Positions 37,383 through 45,514 of a stretch of DNA of 47,123 nucleotides are shown piece after piece. The stretch spans positions 1 to 47,123 of the forward strand of contig JAETRR010000046.1 in assembly GCA_021770065.1 (NCBI GenBank), read 5' to 3'. The translations under genes were made by a program, and so were the position numbers. The stretch is from Lachnoclostridium sp. (lineage in GTDB: Bacteria; Bacillota; Clostridia; Lachnospirales; Lachnospiraceae). Under the pieces are notes generated by a model. That model was given only the letters and a program-made list of their open reading frames with translations. It was not told the origin of the DNA and searched no databases. Positions within the stretch are counted from its first letter, which is position 1; every line of letters begins with the position of its first letter.

Positions 37383-37944
37383 ACGCCTCGTCAATATTTC
37401 CGCTTCCCATGGTACGGCGCCATTTTCCTGCGAGAAGCACCGTATGGCCGGCTTCTAAGGATTTGGGAACGTCAATGATATTCTGATTGGAGGAGCCGCG
37501 GAATATCAGTCCGGGATCCTTGAGAGCTTCCATGAACTTTCCGTCTACAAGCACATCCAGGCAGGAGAGCAGTTCACGGACAACCTGCAGGCTGCCTGTG
37601 CGCCCGGACAGAAGGTCTTTTTCCAGGGTAAATCCGGTGTAGCACCAGATGGTTTTCTCGGGAAAACACCGGCGCACCAGTCTGGCCAGCCGCAGGACTT
37701 CCTCCTGGTTCTCCGGCTCAAAGGGCTCTCCTCCAAGAAGCGAAAGGCCGGACACATAACCGGGAGCAAGGGCGGCGAGGATCTCCTCTGCCGTTTCGTC
37801 CGTAAAGGGAGTGCCGTAGGAAAAATCCCAGGCTTCTTCATTGAAACAGTTTTTACAGTGGTGGCGGCATCCGCTGACAAAGAGGGATACCCGGACGCCG
37901 GGGCCGTTGGCGATATCGTTCTTTTTGATAACTGCATAATTCAT
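37381..37944 (-). CDS. nrdG: Anaerobic ribonucleotide reductase activating protein
   Basis: NrdG is a radical-SAM enzyme that installs the glycyl radical in NrdD. The 187-residue product starts at ATG 37944 with AAAGGAC upstream; the longer open frame to 38160 runs through two intergenic hairpins and is not real. The cluster motif CRHHCKNC (Cys26, Cys30, Cys33) is followed by SLLGGEPFEPENQEEV (SAM-binding GGE). It is downstream of nrdD, separated by two stem-loops that may set the NrdD:NrdG ratio. Confidence 0.95.
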   Translation of the reverse strand: MNYAVIKKNDIANGPGVRVSLFVSGCRHHCKNCFNEEAWDFSYGTPFTDETAEEILAALAPGYVSGLSLLGGEPFEPENQEEVLRLARLVRRCFPEKTIWCYTGFTLEKDLLSGRTGSLQVVRELLSCLDVLVDGKFMEALKDPGLIFRGSSNQNIIDVPKSLEAGHTVLLAGKWRRTMGSGNIDEA

Positions 37945-37968
37945 GGCAGAAGTCCTTTCAATCACACG

Positions 37969-38054
37969 GCCCGTGCAGCGCTTTGGCGGCACGCTTTCTC
38001 TGCACGGGCCTGTGCATAAAAACAGGGGCTGCTGCTTTATTCTGCAACAGCCCC
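37969..38054 (-). terminator. Two stem-loops between nrdD and nrdG (attenuating terminator plus leader hairpin)
   Basis: On the reverse strand GGGGCTG..CAGCCCC (38054 to 38025) is followed by TGTTTTTATG, a weak intrinsic terminator. A second perfect stem, GCCCGTGCAG/CTGCACGGGC (38009 to 37969), follows before the nrdG ribosome binding site. Partial readthrough would make less nrdG than nrdD. Confidence 0.65.
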
Positions 38055-38068
38055 AGGTGTGAGCAGCT

Positions 38069-40246
38069 TTACAAATGGAGCACCCGCTCTTTGATTTCCT
38101 GGGTCCGGCCCTGGTTCCAGAACTGGGTTCCGATGTAGCCGCAGGTACGCCGGGCCACATTCATCTTGTTCTGGTCTGTGTTGCCGCAATTGGGGCATTC
38201 CCAGATAAGCTTGCCGTGCTCGTCCTCTTTTATCTCAATCTCTCCGTCATATCCGCAGACCTGGCAGTAATCGCTCTTGGTATTCAGCTCTGCATACATA
38301 ATGTTGTCATAGATAAAGCGCATAACAGAGAGAACTGCATCCAGATTATTCTGCATATTGGGAACCTCTACATAGGAGATGGCTCCGCCGGGCGAAAGAG
38401 CCTGGAATTTGGCTTCTAACGCCAGCTTTTCAAATGCATCGATATTTTCGGTCACATGGACATGATAGCTGTTGGTGATGTAGCTCTTATCCGTCACATT
38501 CTTTATAATACCGAAGCGTTTCTGCAGGCACTTGGCAAATTTATAGGTGGTGCTTTCCAGAGGCGTTCCGTAGAGAGAGTAGTCAATCTGTTCGGCAGCT
38601 TTCCACTTGGCCGTGTATTCATTGAGTTTCTTCATGATCTCAAGTCCCAGCGCTTCTCCCTCCGGCTCTGTGAGCTTCTTTCCGTTCAGACTGTAAACGC
38701 ACTCCCAGAGACCTGCATAGCCCAGTGACAGGGTGGAATATCCGCCGTGGAGGTATTTGTCAATCGTCTCTCCCTTTTTCAGACGAAGGAGAGCGCCGTG
38801 CTGCCAGAGGATGGGCGCCGCGTCGGAGAGGGTTCCGCTCAGGCGCTCATGGCGGCACTGGAGGGCTCTGTGGCAGAGCTCCATCCGCTCATCAAAGATC
38901 TCCCAGAACCGGTCGATATCACCTTCTGCGGACAGACCGATATCTACCAGGTTGACGGTGACAACGCCCTGGTTGAAGCGGCCGTAATATTTCGGCTTTC
39001 CGTTTTCGTCCACATAAGGAGTGAGGAAGCTTCTGCAGCCCATGCAGGTGTAGCAGTGTCCTTCTCCGTTCTTGTCTATCTTGTTCCGGAGCATGATTTT
39101 TTCCGAAATATAATCCGGAACCAGGCGTTTGGCCGTGCATTTGGCCGCAAGCTGGGTCAGATAGTAGTATTTGCTGTCTTCATGGATATTATCCTCTTCC
39201 AGAACATAAATAAGCTTTGGAAAGGCCGGAGTGATCCAGGTCCCTTTCTCGTTTTTCACGCCCTGATAACGCTGACGCAGGGTTTCTTCGATAATCAGAG
39301 CCAGATCCTTCTTTTCCTGCTCATTTTGGGCCTCGTTAAGATACATAAAGACTGTAACAAAAGGAGCCTGTCCGTTGGTGGTCATCAGGGTGACTACCTG
39401 GTACTGAATCATCTGGACGCCGTTCCTTACCTCTTCCCGAAGACGCTTTTCCGTGATAAGGTCAATCTCTTCCTCCGTAACGGCCTCGTGGATGGAATGA
39501 AGCTCATCCGCTACCTGGCGGCGGATTTTTTTGCGGCTGATATCAACAAAAGGAGCCAGATGGGTCAAGCTGATGCTCTGGCCGCCGTACTGGCAGGAGG
39601 CTACCTGGGCAATGATCTGGGTGGCAATGTTACAGGCGGTGGAAAAGCTGTGGGGCTTTTCAATCATGGTGCCGCTGATGACGGTTCCGTTCTGGAGCAT
39701 ATCCTCCAGATTCACCAGATCACAGTTGTGCATATGCTGTGCAAAATAATCCGCATCGTGGAAATGAATCAGCCCCTGATCGTGGGCAGACACGATTTCC
39801 GCAGGAAGAAGGATACGCTTGGTGATATCCTTGCTGACCTCGCCGGCCATGTAGTCGCGCTGCACACTGTTGACGGTGGGATTCTTGTTGGAGTTTTCCT
39901 GCTTAACTTCCTCGTTGTTGCACTCAATGAGGCTTAAGATCTGCTCGTCGGTGGTGTTGGACTTACGAACCATGGCCCGGCGGTAGCGGTAGGTGATATA
40001 ACGCCTGGCTACGTCAAAGGCGCGCTGGTTCATAATCTGATCTTCTACCATATCCTGAATCTCTTCTACGCTTAAAGAACGGCTCATATTCTCAGCAGCG
40101 CTCTCTACATCCTCTGCAATCCGTTTGATCTGAACAGGTGTCATCCGGGCGCTGGGAACTACTTTTTCATTTGCTTTGGTTACGGCAACTACGATCTTTT
40201 CGGGATCGAATTCAACTTCGCTGCCGCTTCTTTTAATAATTTTCAT
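38069..40246 (-). CDS. nrdD: Anaerobic ribonucleoside-triphosphate reductase
   Basis: Class III reductase that makes dNTPs without oxygen using a glycyl radical. The 725-residue protein has an N-terminal ATP-cone (IIKRSGSEVEFDPEKIVVAV), the catalytic barrel (HNCDLVNLEDML, CQYGGQSISL), a C-terminal zinc site (CQVCGYDG and CPNCGN) and the glycyl-radical loop RRTCGYIGTQFWNQGR. The family length is normal. A perfect sigma-A promoter overlapped by two NrdR-like boxes precedes it. Confidence 0.97.
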   Translation of the reverse strand: MKIIKRSGSEVEFDPEKIVVAVTKANEKVVPSARMTPVQIKRIAEDVESAAENMSRSLSVEEIQDMVEDQIMNQRAFDVARRYITYRYRRAMVRKSNTTDEQILSLIECNNEEVKQENSNKNPTVNSVQRDYMAGEVSKDITKRILLPAEIVSAHDQGLIHFHDADYFAQHMHNCDLVNLEDMLQNGTVISGTMIEKPHSFSTACNIATQIIAQVASCQYGGQSISLTHLAPFVDISRKKIRRQVADELHSIHEAVTEEEIDLITEKRLREEVRNGVQMIQYQVVTLMTTNGQAPFVTVFMYLNEAQNEQEKKDLALIIEETLRQRYQGVKNEKGTWITPAFPKLIYVLEEDNIHEDSKYYYLTQLAAKCTAKRLVPDYISEKIMLRNKIDKNGEGHCYTCMGCRSFLTPYVDENGKPKYYGRFNQGVVTVNLVDIGLSAEGDIDRFWEIFDERMELCHRALQCRHERLSGTLSDAAPILWQHGALLRLKKGETIDKYLHGGYSTLSLGYAGLWECVYSLNGKKLTEPEGEALGLEIMKKLNEYTAKWKAAEQIDYSLYGTPLESTTYKFAKCLQKRFGIIKNVTDKSYITNSYHVHVTENIDAFEKLALEAKFQALSPGGAISYVEVPNMQNNLDAVLSVMRFIYDNIMYAELNTKSDYCQVCGYDGEIEIKEDEHGKLIWECPNCGNTDQNKMNVARRTCGYIGTQFWNQGRTQEIKERVLHL

Positions 40247-40296
40247 AAAACTTACCTCAATTTCTTATATCGTTGTAATAGGTGGTGACGAAACTT

Positions 40297-40325
40297 ATTG
40301 TAACAAGATATAGTGGTGTTGTCAA
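40297..40325 (-). promoter_or_regulatory. Promoter of nrdDG
   Basis: On the reverse strand TTGACA (40325-40320), 17-bp spacer, TACAAT (40302-40297). The spacer contains the first NrdR-like box, so repressor binding would block RNA polymerase. Confidence 0.8.
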
Positions 40326-40347
40326 CAGCAATTACAAGATATTGTTT
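40301..40347. promoter_or_regulatory. Tandem NrdR-box-like operators
   Basis: ACAAGATATAGT (40303-40314) and ACAAGATATTGT (40334-40345) match the NrdR box pattern (acaCwAtATaTwGtgt) with start-to-start spacing of 31 bp, about three helix turns. This is the spacing known for NrdR box pairs. No nrdR gene is in the window. Confidence 0.7.
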
Positions 40348-40432
40348 TCAGTATTTGGGAGTCTATACGAAAATATGAGGAAAATCAAGGGTTTGGAGAG
40401 AAAAGAATTTTGGCAGAAAAAAAGTGGAGGCA

Positions 40433-40452
40433 GCATCTTTGCAGGAAGATGC
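40433..40452 (+). other. Small hairpin upstream of rubredoxin
   Basis: GCATCTT (40433-40439) pairs with AAGATGC (40446-40452), followed by AAAAAGTTTT. The role is unknown; it could be a weak terminator. Confidence 0.35.
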
Positions 40453-40614
40453 AAAAAGTTTTGAGAAAATAAAAAATATTGTGGAATAAAGAAAGATTTT
40501 TTGGTATATTCTAGTAAGATGGATCCGGAAGCGGATGCTTCCTTTGGATTTGTCCCGGCAGGCGTGAAGATGAACCGCCTGGAAGGTTACAGAATAAAGA
40601 AAGGAGAACTTACC

Positions 40615-40773
40615 ATGAAAAAGTATGTATGCGGGCCCTGCGGCTATGAGTATGATCCGGAGGTCGGCGATCCCGATAACGGCATTGCGGCCGGAACGGC
40701 TTTTGAGGATCTGCCGGAGGATTGGGTATGCCCGATCTGCGGAGTGGGCAAGGACGAATTTGCGGAGGCATAA
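40615..40773 (+). CDS. Rubredoxin
   Basis: Small one-iron electron carrier. The 52-residue protein has two CxxC knuckles (Cys6/Cys9 in YVCGPCGY and Cys39/Cys42 in WVCPICG) and the typical [12 protein letters not shown] and [11 protein letters not shown]. The start at ATG 40615 follows AAAGGAGA; the longer open frame upstream is non-coding leader. In anaerobes it commonly passes electrons to oxygen- or peroxide-reducing enzymes. Its stop overlaps the Nudix start (TAATG), which implies coupled translation. Confidence 0.97.
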   Translation: MKKYVCGPCGYEYDPEVGDPDNGIAAGTAFEDLPEDWVCPICGVGKDEFAEA

Positions 40774-41336
40774 TGCACGGGTACCAAAGACAAATTCTGG
40801 ATTACAGGCCTGTCTGTGAGCAGGAAGTACAGGATCAGAGACTGATGCTCCGATATCTGGAGCTGTTTCCGGATACGATTGGGACAAGACAGTGTGAGAT
40901 TGCACATATGACGGCTTCCTCTTTGATCTTTAACCGGGATCGGAGGAAGCTTCTTATGGTGTTTCATAATATTTACCGCTCCTGGTCCTGGACAGGGGGA
41001 CATGCGGACGGGGAGACGGATCTTTTTATGACTGCCGTCCGGGAAGCGAAGGAGGAGACAGGGCTTAAGTCGGTGCGTCCGATTGTAAAGGAGGCGCAGG
41101 GGCTGGATATTCTGCCGGTCTGGGGGCATTTTAAGCGCGGTGTCTATGTGAGTTCGCATCAGCATCTGAATCTGACTTATTTTCTGGAGGCGGATGAGGA
41201 GGCGGAGCTTGTGGGGAAAGAGGATGAGAACAGTGGGGCAGCCTGGATCCCGCTTGAGGAGCTTCGAAAGAAGGTGACGGAACGGGATATGGTGCCGGTC
41301 TATGAGAAGCTGATTGAGAGGGCGCTGAGGCTGTGA
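40773..41336 (+). CDS. Nudix hydrolase
   Basis: Nudix enzymes hydrolyse nucleoside diphosphates linked to another moiety. The 187-residue protein has the box GGHADGETDLFMTAVREAKE followed by ETGL. Relative to the consensus G-x5-E-x7-RE-U-x-EE-x-GU there is one residue more between the first Glu and Arg-Glu, a form seen in GGHxDGE variants. The substrate is unknown. The start is ATG 40773, sharing one base with the rubredoxin stop and preceded by GGAGG at about 40763-40767. Confidence 0.9.
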   Translation: MHGYQRQILDYRPVCEQEVQDQRLMLRYLELFPDTIGTRQCEIAHMTASSLIFNRDRRKLLMVFHNIYRSWSWTGGHADGETDLFMTAVREAKEETGLKSVRPIVKEAQGLDILPVWGHFKRGVYVSSHQHLNLTYFLEADEEAELVGKEDENSGAAWIPLEELRKKVTERDMVPVYEKLIERALRL

Positions 41337-41347
41337 GGCGGACGGAC

Positions 41348-41562
41348 GGCCGCTGACGCAGAATAAGCCGTCACGCTTTTCCATATCCTTGTTCGGACGG
41401 TCCCCGTACACGCCGTATGCTCTGAACGGACATTACCCCCTGCAGGTTTTTTCGGGCTCTGGGTATCATGGGCAATGTTCGTTCATATCATACGGCGTGT
41501 ACGGGGACAGCCGGACAAGTGGATATGGGAAAAGCGTGACGGCTTATTCTGCGTCAGCGGCC
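41348..41562. repeat. 215-bp giant imperfect hairpin
   Basis: The left arm starts GGCCGCTGACGCAGAATAAG (41348) and the right arm ends with its exact reverse complement (41562). The arms remain almost fully complementary for about 73 bp, then pair again over TGAACGGACATTACCC and GGGCAATGTTCGTTCA close to the central loop. It fills nearly all the space between the convergent Nudix and AlaX genes. No protein is encoded, and no target-site duplication was recognised. It may act as a bidirectional terminator, or be a MITE-like element or a structured RNA. Confidence 0.85.
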
Positions 41563-41582
41563 TGGTTGTGGGGGCGGAAGGT

Positions 41583-42731
41583 TTATAAGAGACGGGAGCG
41601 GATTTCGGTTTCGGTTCCGTGGAGGGTTCCCTGGACCATTTCGGGTTTTCCGCCGCCTTTTCCCCGGAAGGCTTCGTTGAGCTGCCTGCACAGGGGGCGT
41701 ACATCTTTATCGGCGCTTCCCAGGATGTAGCGGTAGCCGGTCTTGTCGTTTCCTGTGAAGACGGCGGCGATGCCGGTGCAGCGTCTGGTGAGGAGGTTGA
41801 CGAATTCACGGGCTGTGTCGGAGTCTAAGTCCTGTTCGAAAAATATAATATTTTCCGAACGATCCGGGACGGCGGAGGCTTTTTGCTCAATCAGGGCTTT
41901 TTTCAGCTGCAGGATCTGGCCGATGAGATTGTAGTTTTCCTGCTTCAGGTGTTCTACGGCTTTGGAGGCGTCTTTTTCTCTGGCGGAGAGGAGGACGGAG
42001 ATTGCTTTTATGTTCTGTTCTTTTTCCCGGTAGTCGGACAGTGCCCGTAAGCCGGCGGACAGGCAGATGCGCACGCCTCCCCGGTGGGCCTGGATTCCGG
42101 TGAGCTTGATGAGGCCGATTTCTCCGGTTCGGTTTACGTGGGGAGCACAGCAGGCGCAGATGTCGATGCCTGGGATGGTGACGATGCGTACCTGGCCTTC
42201 AATTTCGATTTTACTGCGGTAATTGAGCTTTTTAAGGGCTTCTCTGGAGGGATAGGTGATTTCTATAGGGTAGTTGTACCAAACGGCTCTATTGGCCTCC
42301 TGCTCGATTTGGGCAAGCTCTTTTTTGGTGATGGGTCCGTCGAAATCCAGGGTTACTTCTGTTTCGCCCAGATGGAAACCTACATTATTATAATGGAAAT
42401 GTCTGCTGATAAGGCCGGATACGATGTGTTCTCCGGAATGCTGCTGCATGCGGTCGAAGCGTTTTTCCCAGTCTATATGCCCTGTGATCCGGGTGCCGGG
42501 CTTAAGAGGATGCCTGGTGTAGTGCCAGATGAGACCGTTTTCTTCCTGGGTGTCAAAGACCACGCAGTCATTCAGAAAGCCGGTATCGCCGGCCTGGCCG
42601 CCGCCTTCGGGGAAGAATGCGGTCTGCTCAAGGAGGATGCGGTAAGCGTCGTCTGTGACGGCTGCGCAGTCTGTAACGACGGATGTGAATTCTTTTTGAT
42701 AGCTGTCTTCGTAATATAGTTTTCTCGTCAT
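41583..42731 (-). CDS. AlaX-type alanyl-tRNA editing protein with DHHA1 domain
   Basis: Free-standing editing proteins related to AlaRS hydrolyse Ser- or Gly-tRNA-Ala. The 382-residue product has an AlaRS-like N-terminal segment (TAFFPEGGGQAGDTG), zinc/catalytic HSGEH (His98-His102) and CxxxH (Cys194-His198 in CACCAPH), then a coiled coil and a C-terminal DHHA1-like domain (GGGKPEMVQGTL). Length and order fit AlaX-L proteins with DHHA1. The start has AGAGGA upstream. It converges on the 215-bp hairpin. Confidence 0.92.
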   Translation of the reverse strand: MTRKLYYEDSYQKEFTSVVTDCAAVTDDAYRILLEQTAFFPEGGGQAGDTGFLNDCVVFDTQEENGLIWHYTRHPLKPGTRITGHIDWEKRFDRMQQHSGEHIVSGLISRHFHYNNVGFHLGETEVTLDFDGPITKKELAQIEQEANRAVWYNYPIEITYPSREALKKLNYRSKIEIEGQVRIVTIPGIDICACCAPHVNRTGEIGLIKLTGIQAHRGGVRICLSAGLRALSDYREKEQNIKAISVLLSAREKDASKAVEHLKQENYNLIGQILQLKKALIEQKASAVPDRSENIIFFEQDLDSDTAREFVNLLTRRCTGIAAVFTGNDKTGYRYILGSADKDVRPLCRQLNEAFRGKGGGKPEMVQGTLHGTETEIRSRLL

Positions 42732-42888
42732 GGGTTTTCCTCTTGCTGTGTATTTTTGTGTCTGGATGCTGCGCTTACAGAAGGAACCGCAGCGCCGGGC
42801 TTTTTATGTCCGAGTTTATGATACCATTGGAACTGGCTTTTGAAAAGGGAGAATCTGCAGAAGGAGCGGCTTTAAGTTTCTGTTGGAC

Positions 42889-42981
42889 GGTAAAGTCGGG
42901 AAGGCGCACGAGAGGAACTTTCATGAGTGCCCTTTCGAATGAAAGTTTCTCTCATTACCGGTGTGTCGAAGCGACTTTACC
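42889..42981. repeat. 93-bp nested inverted repeat
   Basis: GGTAAAGTCG (42889-42898) pairs with CGACTTTACC (42972-42981). Inside them AGAGGAACTTTCAT (42911-42924) pairs with ATGAAAGTTTCTCT (42939-42952) apart from one mismatch. It lies in the divergent space between the AlaX gene and the small gene at 43022. Confidence 0.75.
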
Positions 42982-43021
42982 CTTTAGTGCCATCGCGCAG
43001 CGATTTTAATAGGAGATTTTT

Positions 43022-43312
43022 ATGATTGATCTGCATGGACAGGCAGGGCTGCCTTATGTAAACCGGAGCGCTTATACGGGAAGTTATCAGGGAATGCGTT
43101 ACCGGCTGAAAAAGAAAGTAAAAGAAGATGAAGGGACATTTCTGGAGGCTGTGATTTATCCGGAGCCTTTCAGTTTTGAGGTGACGGCCGAGGAGGAAAA
43201 GACTTATCGGGAGTTTGCTTTTACGCAGGAGGGGTTTGACGAGGCGGTGGCCTGGCTGAATGAGGAGTATGAGGAGCAGAAGGAGCGCTGGGGGCAGCAG
43301 AGACGGCTGTAA
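43022..43312 (+). CDS. Small uncharacterised protein
   Basis: I do not recognise this 96-residue protein. It has AGGAG before the ATG, is highly charged, and ends with an acidic-to-basic helical stretch (FDEAVAWLNEEYEEQKERW). The middle (FLEAVIYPEPFSFEVTAEEE) suggests a small beta-alpha domain. No membrane segment or catalytic motif is visible. It is followed by a strong bidirectional terminator and appears monocistronic. Confidence 0.7.
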   Translation: MIDLHGQAGLPYVNRSAYTGSYQGMRYRLKKKVKEDEGTFLEAVIYPEPFSFEVTAEEEKTYREFAFTQEGFDEAVAWLNEEYEEQKERWGQQRRL

Positions 43313-43321
43313 TATAAAGCG

Positions 43322-43360
43322 GCAGACTTTTCCGTATGGCCGGACATCGGAAAAGTCTGC
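43322..43360. terminator. Bidirectional terminator
   Basis: GCAGACTTTTCC (43322-43333) and GGAAAAGTCTGC (43349-43360) are perfect complements between the convergent small gene and glycosyltransferase gene. Confidence 0.8.
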
Positions 43361-43373
43361 ATATAAGCAGTGT

Positions 43374-45383
43374 TTAATGGAGTTTAGATAGCAGCAGCTG
43401 CTGCAGCTTTAATAGTTCCATGTCGTCCGGCAGCAGGGGAAGAAGCTGTGACAGCACGGACATGGCTTCGGTATATTGTCCGCTTTCTGACATGGCTTTA
43501 AGAGCCGCTTTCATCTGGACGGCTAACTGGTCAAATTCCGGCCCGGCTGCCGGAGACGGATAGTCTGTCTCGTTTTTCAAGAGCCGCAGAGCTTCCCGGA
43601 CAATGCCTGTCATCTGCGGATAAATCCCGAGGGCCTGCCGGAACAGGCGGACGGTTCCGGCAGGGTTTCCCTGCTTCCAGCTGTCAAGAGCTTCCGAAAG
43701 GGCAAGAGCCATGCGGCAGTCTGCAGGGAGAAGGTAACGGGAGTTTTCCCCGAACATGCCTTCCCGAAACTGGTTTTTATAAAAAGAGACAGTACTTAGG
43801 GCAAATTTTCCCAGTGCATCCAGAAATTGCTCCTTCATAGGAAAGTCTCTGGAAAGTGTTCTTTCCCAGAGAAGCTTTTCAAGCCACAGCCCGTGCAGGG
43901 GGAAATCTTCAGAGAGGGCGTCTTTTACTTCCCAAAGATACTGTATTTCTTCGCGTGATGCTTCATTTACAATATCGGAAATACAATTTTTCCACGAATC
44001 CAGATCCATTCTCTTCAATAGTACGGAAAAATTTTTCCTTTTCTCCAGGGCTTTTTTTATAATCTGCCTGTGCAGATAGGGCAGTTCGATCTCTTTTAAG
44101 CATCGGCAGAATAAAAAATGGGCGGCTTCGTTATTCAGGTTCTGCTCTTCATAAAGCATCCTCTGAAACATAAGATAAGAAGAGTCCTGGGGCAGTTCCG
44201 CCAGAAGGTGAAGAAGCCGGGGATAGTTTGCCTTCCACTGATCCAGAAGAGGGTAGTATACCTGGATCAGACATTCGTCTTCCCAGGGCATAAGTTTCAG
44301 AAAGCGGCCGGCTTTTTTGGGATTATCAAGTTCCAGAGAGGCTCTGGCGCAGTTTAAGCGTATGGGATACAGCCATTCCGGATACATTACTTTATCTTTG
44401 TTTACAGTTCCCATCTGCTGGTTATGCCAGAGCCGGGGATGCTCTTCCATATAGGCCAGAAGGTTTTCAAACTGCATGCCGTACTCCGACAGCTTTTCGA
44501 AGTCTTCCCATTCTTCATAAATGCCCATAAGAAATTCAAATAAAAGAAGGCGGGCGAGCTCACGGGGCTTCTCTTTTTCCAGAATCTGAAGGGCTTCCTT
44601 TTCTGCCTGCTTATAATCCTTTTTGGTATACAGGATTTCCACAAGAACTACCTGGAGCCAGGTTTTGAAGCGGTCTTCATCTTCCCTGCATATGCTGCGG
44701 CCTCTTCGACAGAATTCTTCGGCCTGTTCCCATTTGTTCTGTGTACAGTATTCCTGGGTGAGCTGGACATAGTTTTTTGTATAATCCGGCTGTTTCTCTA
44801 TATCTTCCAGAAGAAGAGGAATGTTCCGTGAGGCCCTGCCGCTGGTTTTGTCCGCCTTGTTTTTGAGATATCCGTAGTGATGCACATAGGAGCGGAAAAG
44901 CTTACAGGGGGGGATACAGGGACGGAGCTCTTCATGGATTGCTCCTTCAAAGCATAGCCCGGCGCTTCTTCTGGCCATGCGGTAAACAACGGCATCAGCA
45001 TGCCTTGAGCCCTCCCGGTTTAAATAGTTGCGCTGAACATAGCCGGCAAAACCGTAATGCTGATATTCTCCGCTTCGAAAGAATTCGCAAATTTCAGTCA
45101 CATCATCAAACCATTCGTCATCGTCCAGATAGAGGAACCATTCGCCTTTTGCATGTTTCAGTCCTTCGTTCCGGGCGGCTGAAAAATCATTGCACCAGGT
45201 AAAGGGAATGATCCTGTCGGTATAGCGCGCCGCTGTCTGGCGGACACGCTCGTCATTTCCGGTAAACACTACAATCAGTTCGGCGGGAACCTGCAGAAGA
45301 AGAGGCCTTAAAGAGTCCAGACACCGTTCCAGGGTGGCGATTCTGTCGGAGGCCAGAAGGGAGATTGTAAGGGGCAGCTTCAT
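43374..45383 (-). CDS. GT2-family glycosyltransferase with TPR-like C-terminus
   Basis: The 669-residue cytosolic protein begins with a GT-A fold: SLLASDRIATLERCLDSLRP, a nucleotide-sugar region, and the metal-binding DDDEWF (Asp87-89). From about residue 210 the rest is helical with TPR-like repeats (for example VQLTQEYCTQNKWEQAEEFC, YTKKDYKQAEKEALQILEKE), usually used to hold a protein substrate. It ends about 130 bp downstream of the flagellin gene on the same strand, so flagellin O-glycosylation is a reasonable inference. AAAGGAG precedes the ATG. Confidence 0.85.
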   Translation of the reverse strand: MKLPLTISLLASDRIATLERCLDSLRPLLLQVPAELIVVFTGNDERVRQTAARYTDRIIPFTWCNDFSAARNEGLKHAKGEWFLYLDDDEWFDDVTEICEFFRSGEYQHYGFAGYVQRNYLNREGSRHADAVVYRMARRSAGLCFEGAIHEELRPCIPPCKLFRSYVHHYGYLKNKADKTSGRASRNIPLLLEDIEKQPDYTKNYVQLTQEYCTQNKWEQAEEFCRRGRSICREDEDRFKTWLQVVLVEILYTKKDYKQAEKEALQILEKEKPRELARLLLFEFLMGIYEEWEDFEKLSEYGMQFENLLAYMEEHPRLWHNQQMGTVNKDKVMYPEWLYPIRLNCARASLELDNPKKAGRFLKLMPWEDECLIQVYYPLLDQWKANYPRLLHLLAELPQDSSYLMFQRMLYEEQNLNNEAAHFLFCRCLKEIELPYLHRQIIKKALEKRKNFSVLLKRMDLDSWKNCISDIVNEASREEIQYLWEVKDALSEDFPLHGLWLEKLLWERTLSRDFPMKEQFLDALGKFALSTVSFYKNQFREGMFGENSRYLLPADCRMALALSEALDSWKQGNPAGTVRLFRQALGIYPQMTGIVREALRLLKNETDYPSPAAGPEFDQLAVQMKAALKAMSESGQYTEAMSVLSQLLPLLPDDMELLKLQQLLLSKLH

Positions 45384-45468
45384 AAAGATGTACTCCTTTT
45401 CTTAAATTTTGTATATAAAATCATAAACCGTACATTCTGTTTTCGGCAGAAAAATTTCTGTCTGTAAA

Positions 45469-45499
45469 AAAAGTACCGGCCCAGAGGGCCGGTACTTTT
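45469..45499 (-). terminator. Terminator of the flagellin gene
   Basis: AAAAGTACCGGCCC (45469-45482) pairs with GGGCCGGTACTTTT (45486-45499). On the reverse strand a run of seven T follows. The glycosyltransferase downstream must use its own promoter or readthrough. Confidence 0.9.
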
Positions 45500-45514
45500 G
45501 CATTGTTATTCAGC

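Noticed and set aside
37945..38160. N-terminal extension of NrdG
   Set aside because: It would translate two intergenic hairpins and overlap nrdD; the ATG at 37944 has its own ribosome binding site and gives the normal family N-terminus.
38725..39937. Long plus-strand ORF of 396 residues within nrdD
   Set aside because: It is antisense to highly conserved nrdD codons; a shadow frame without a ribosome binding site or known motifs.
42743..43009. 88-residue plus-strand ORF upstream of the small gene
   Set aside because: It runs through the nested inverted repeat and lacks a ribosome binding site, so it is an incidental frame.
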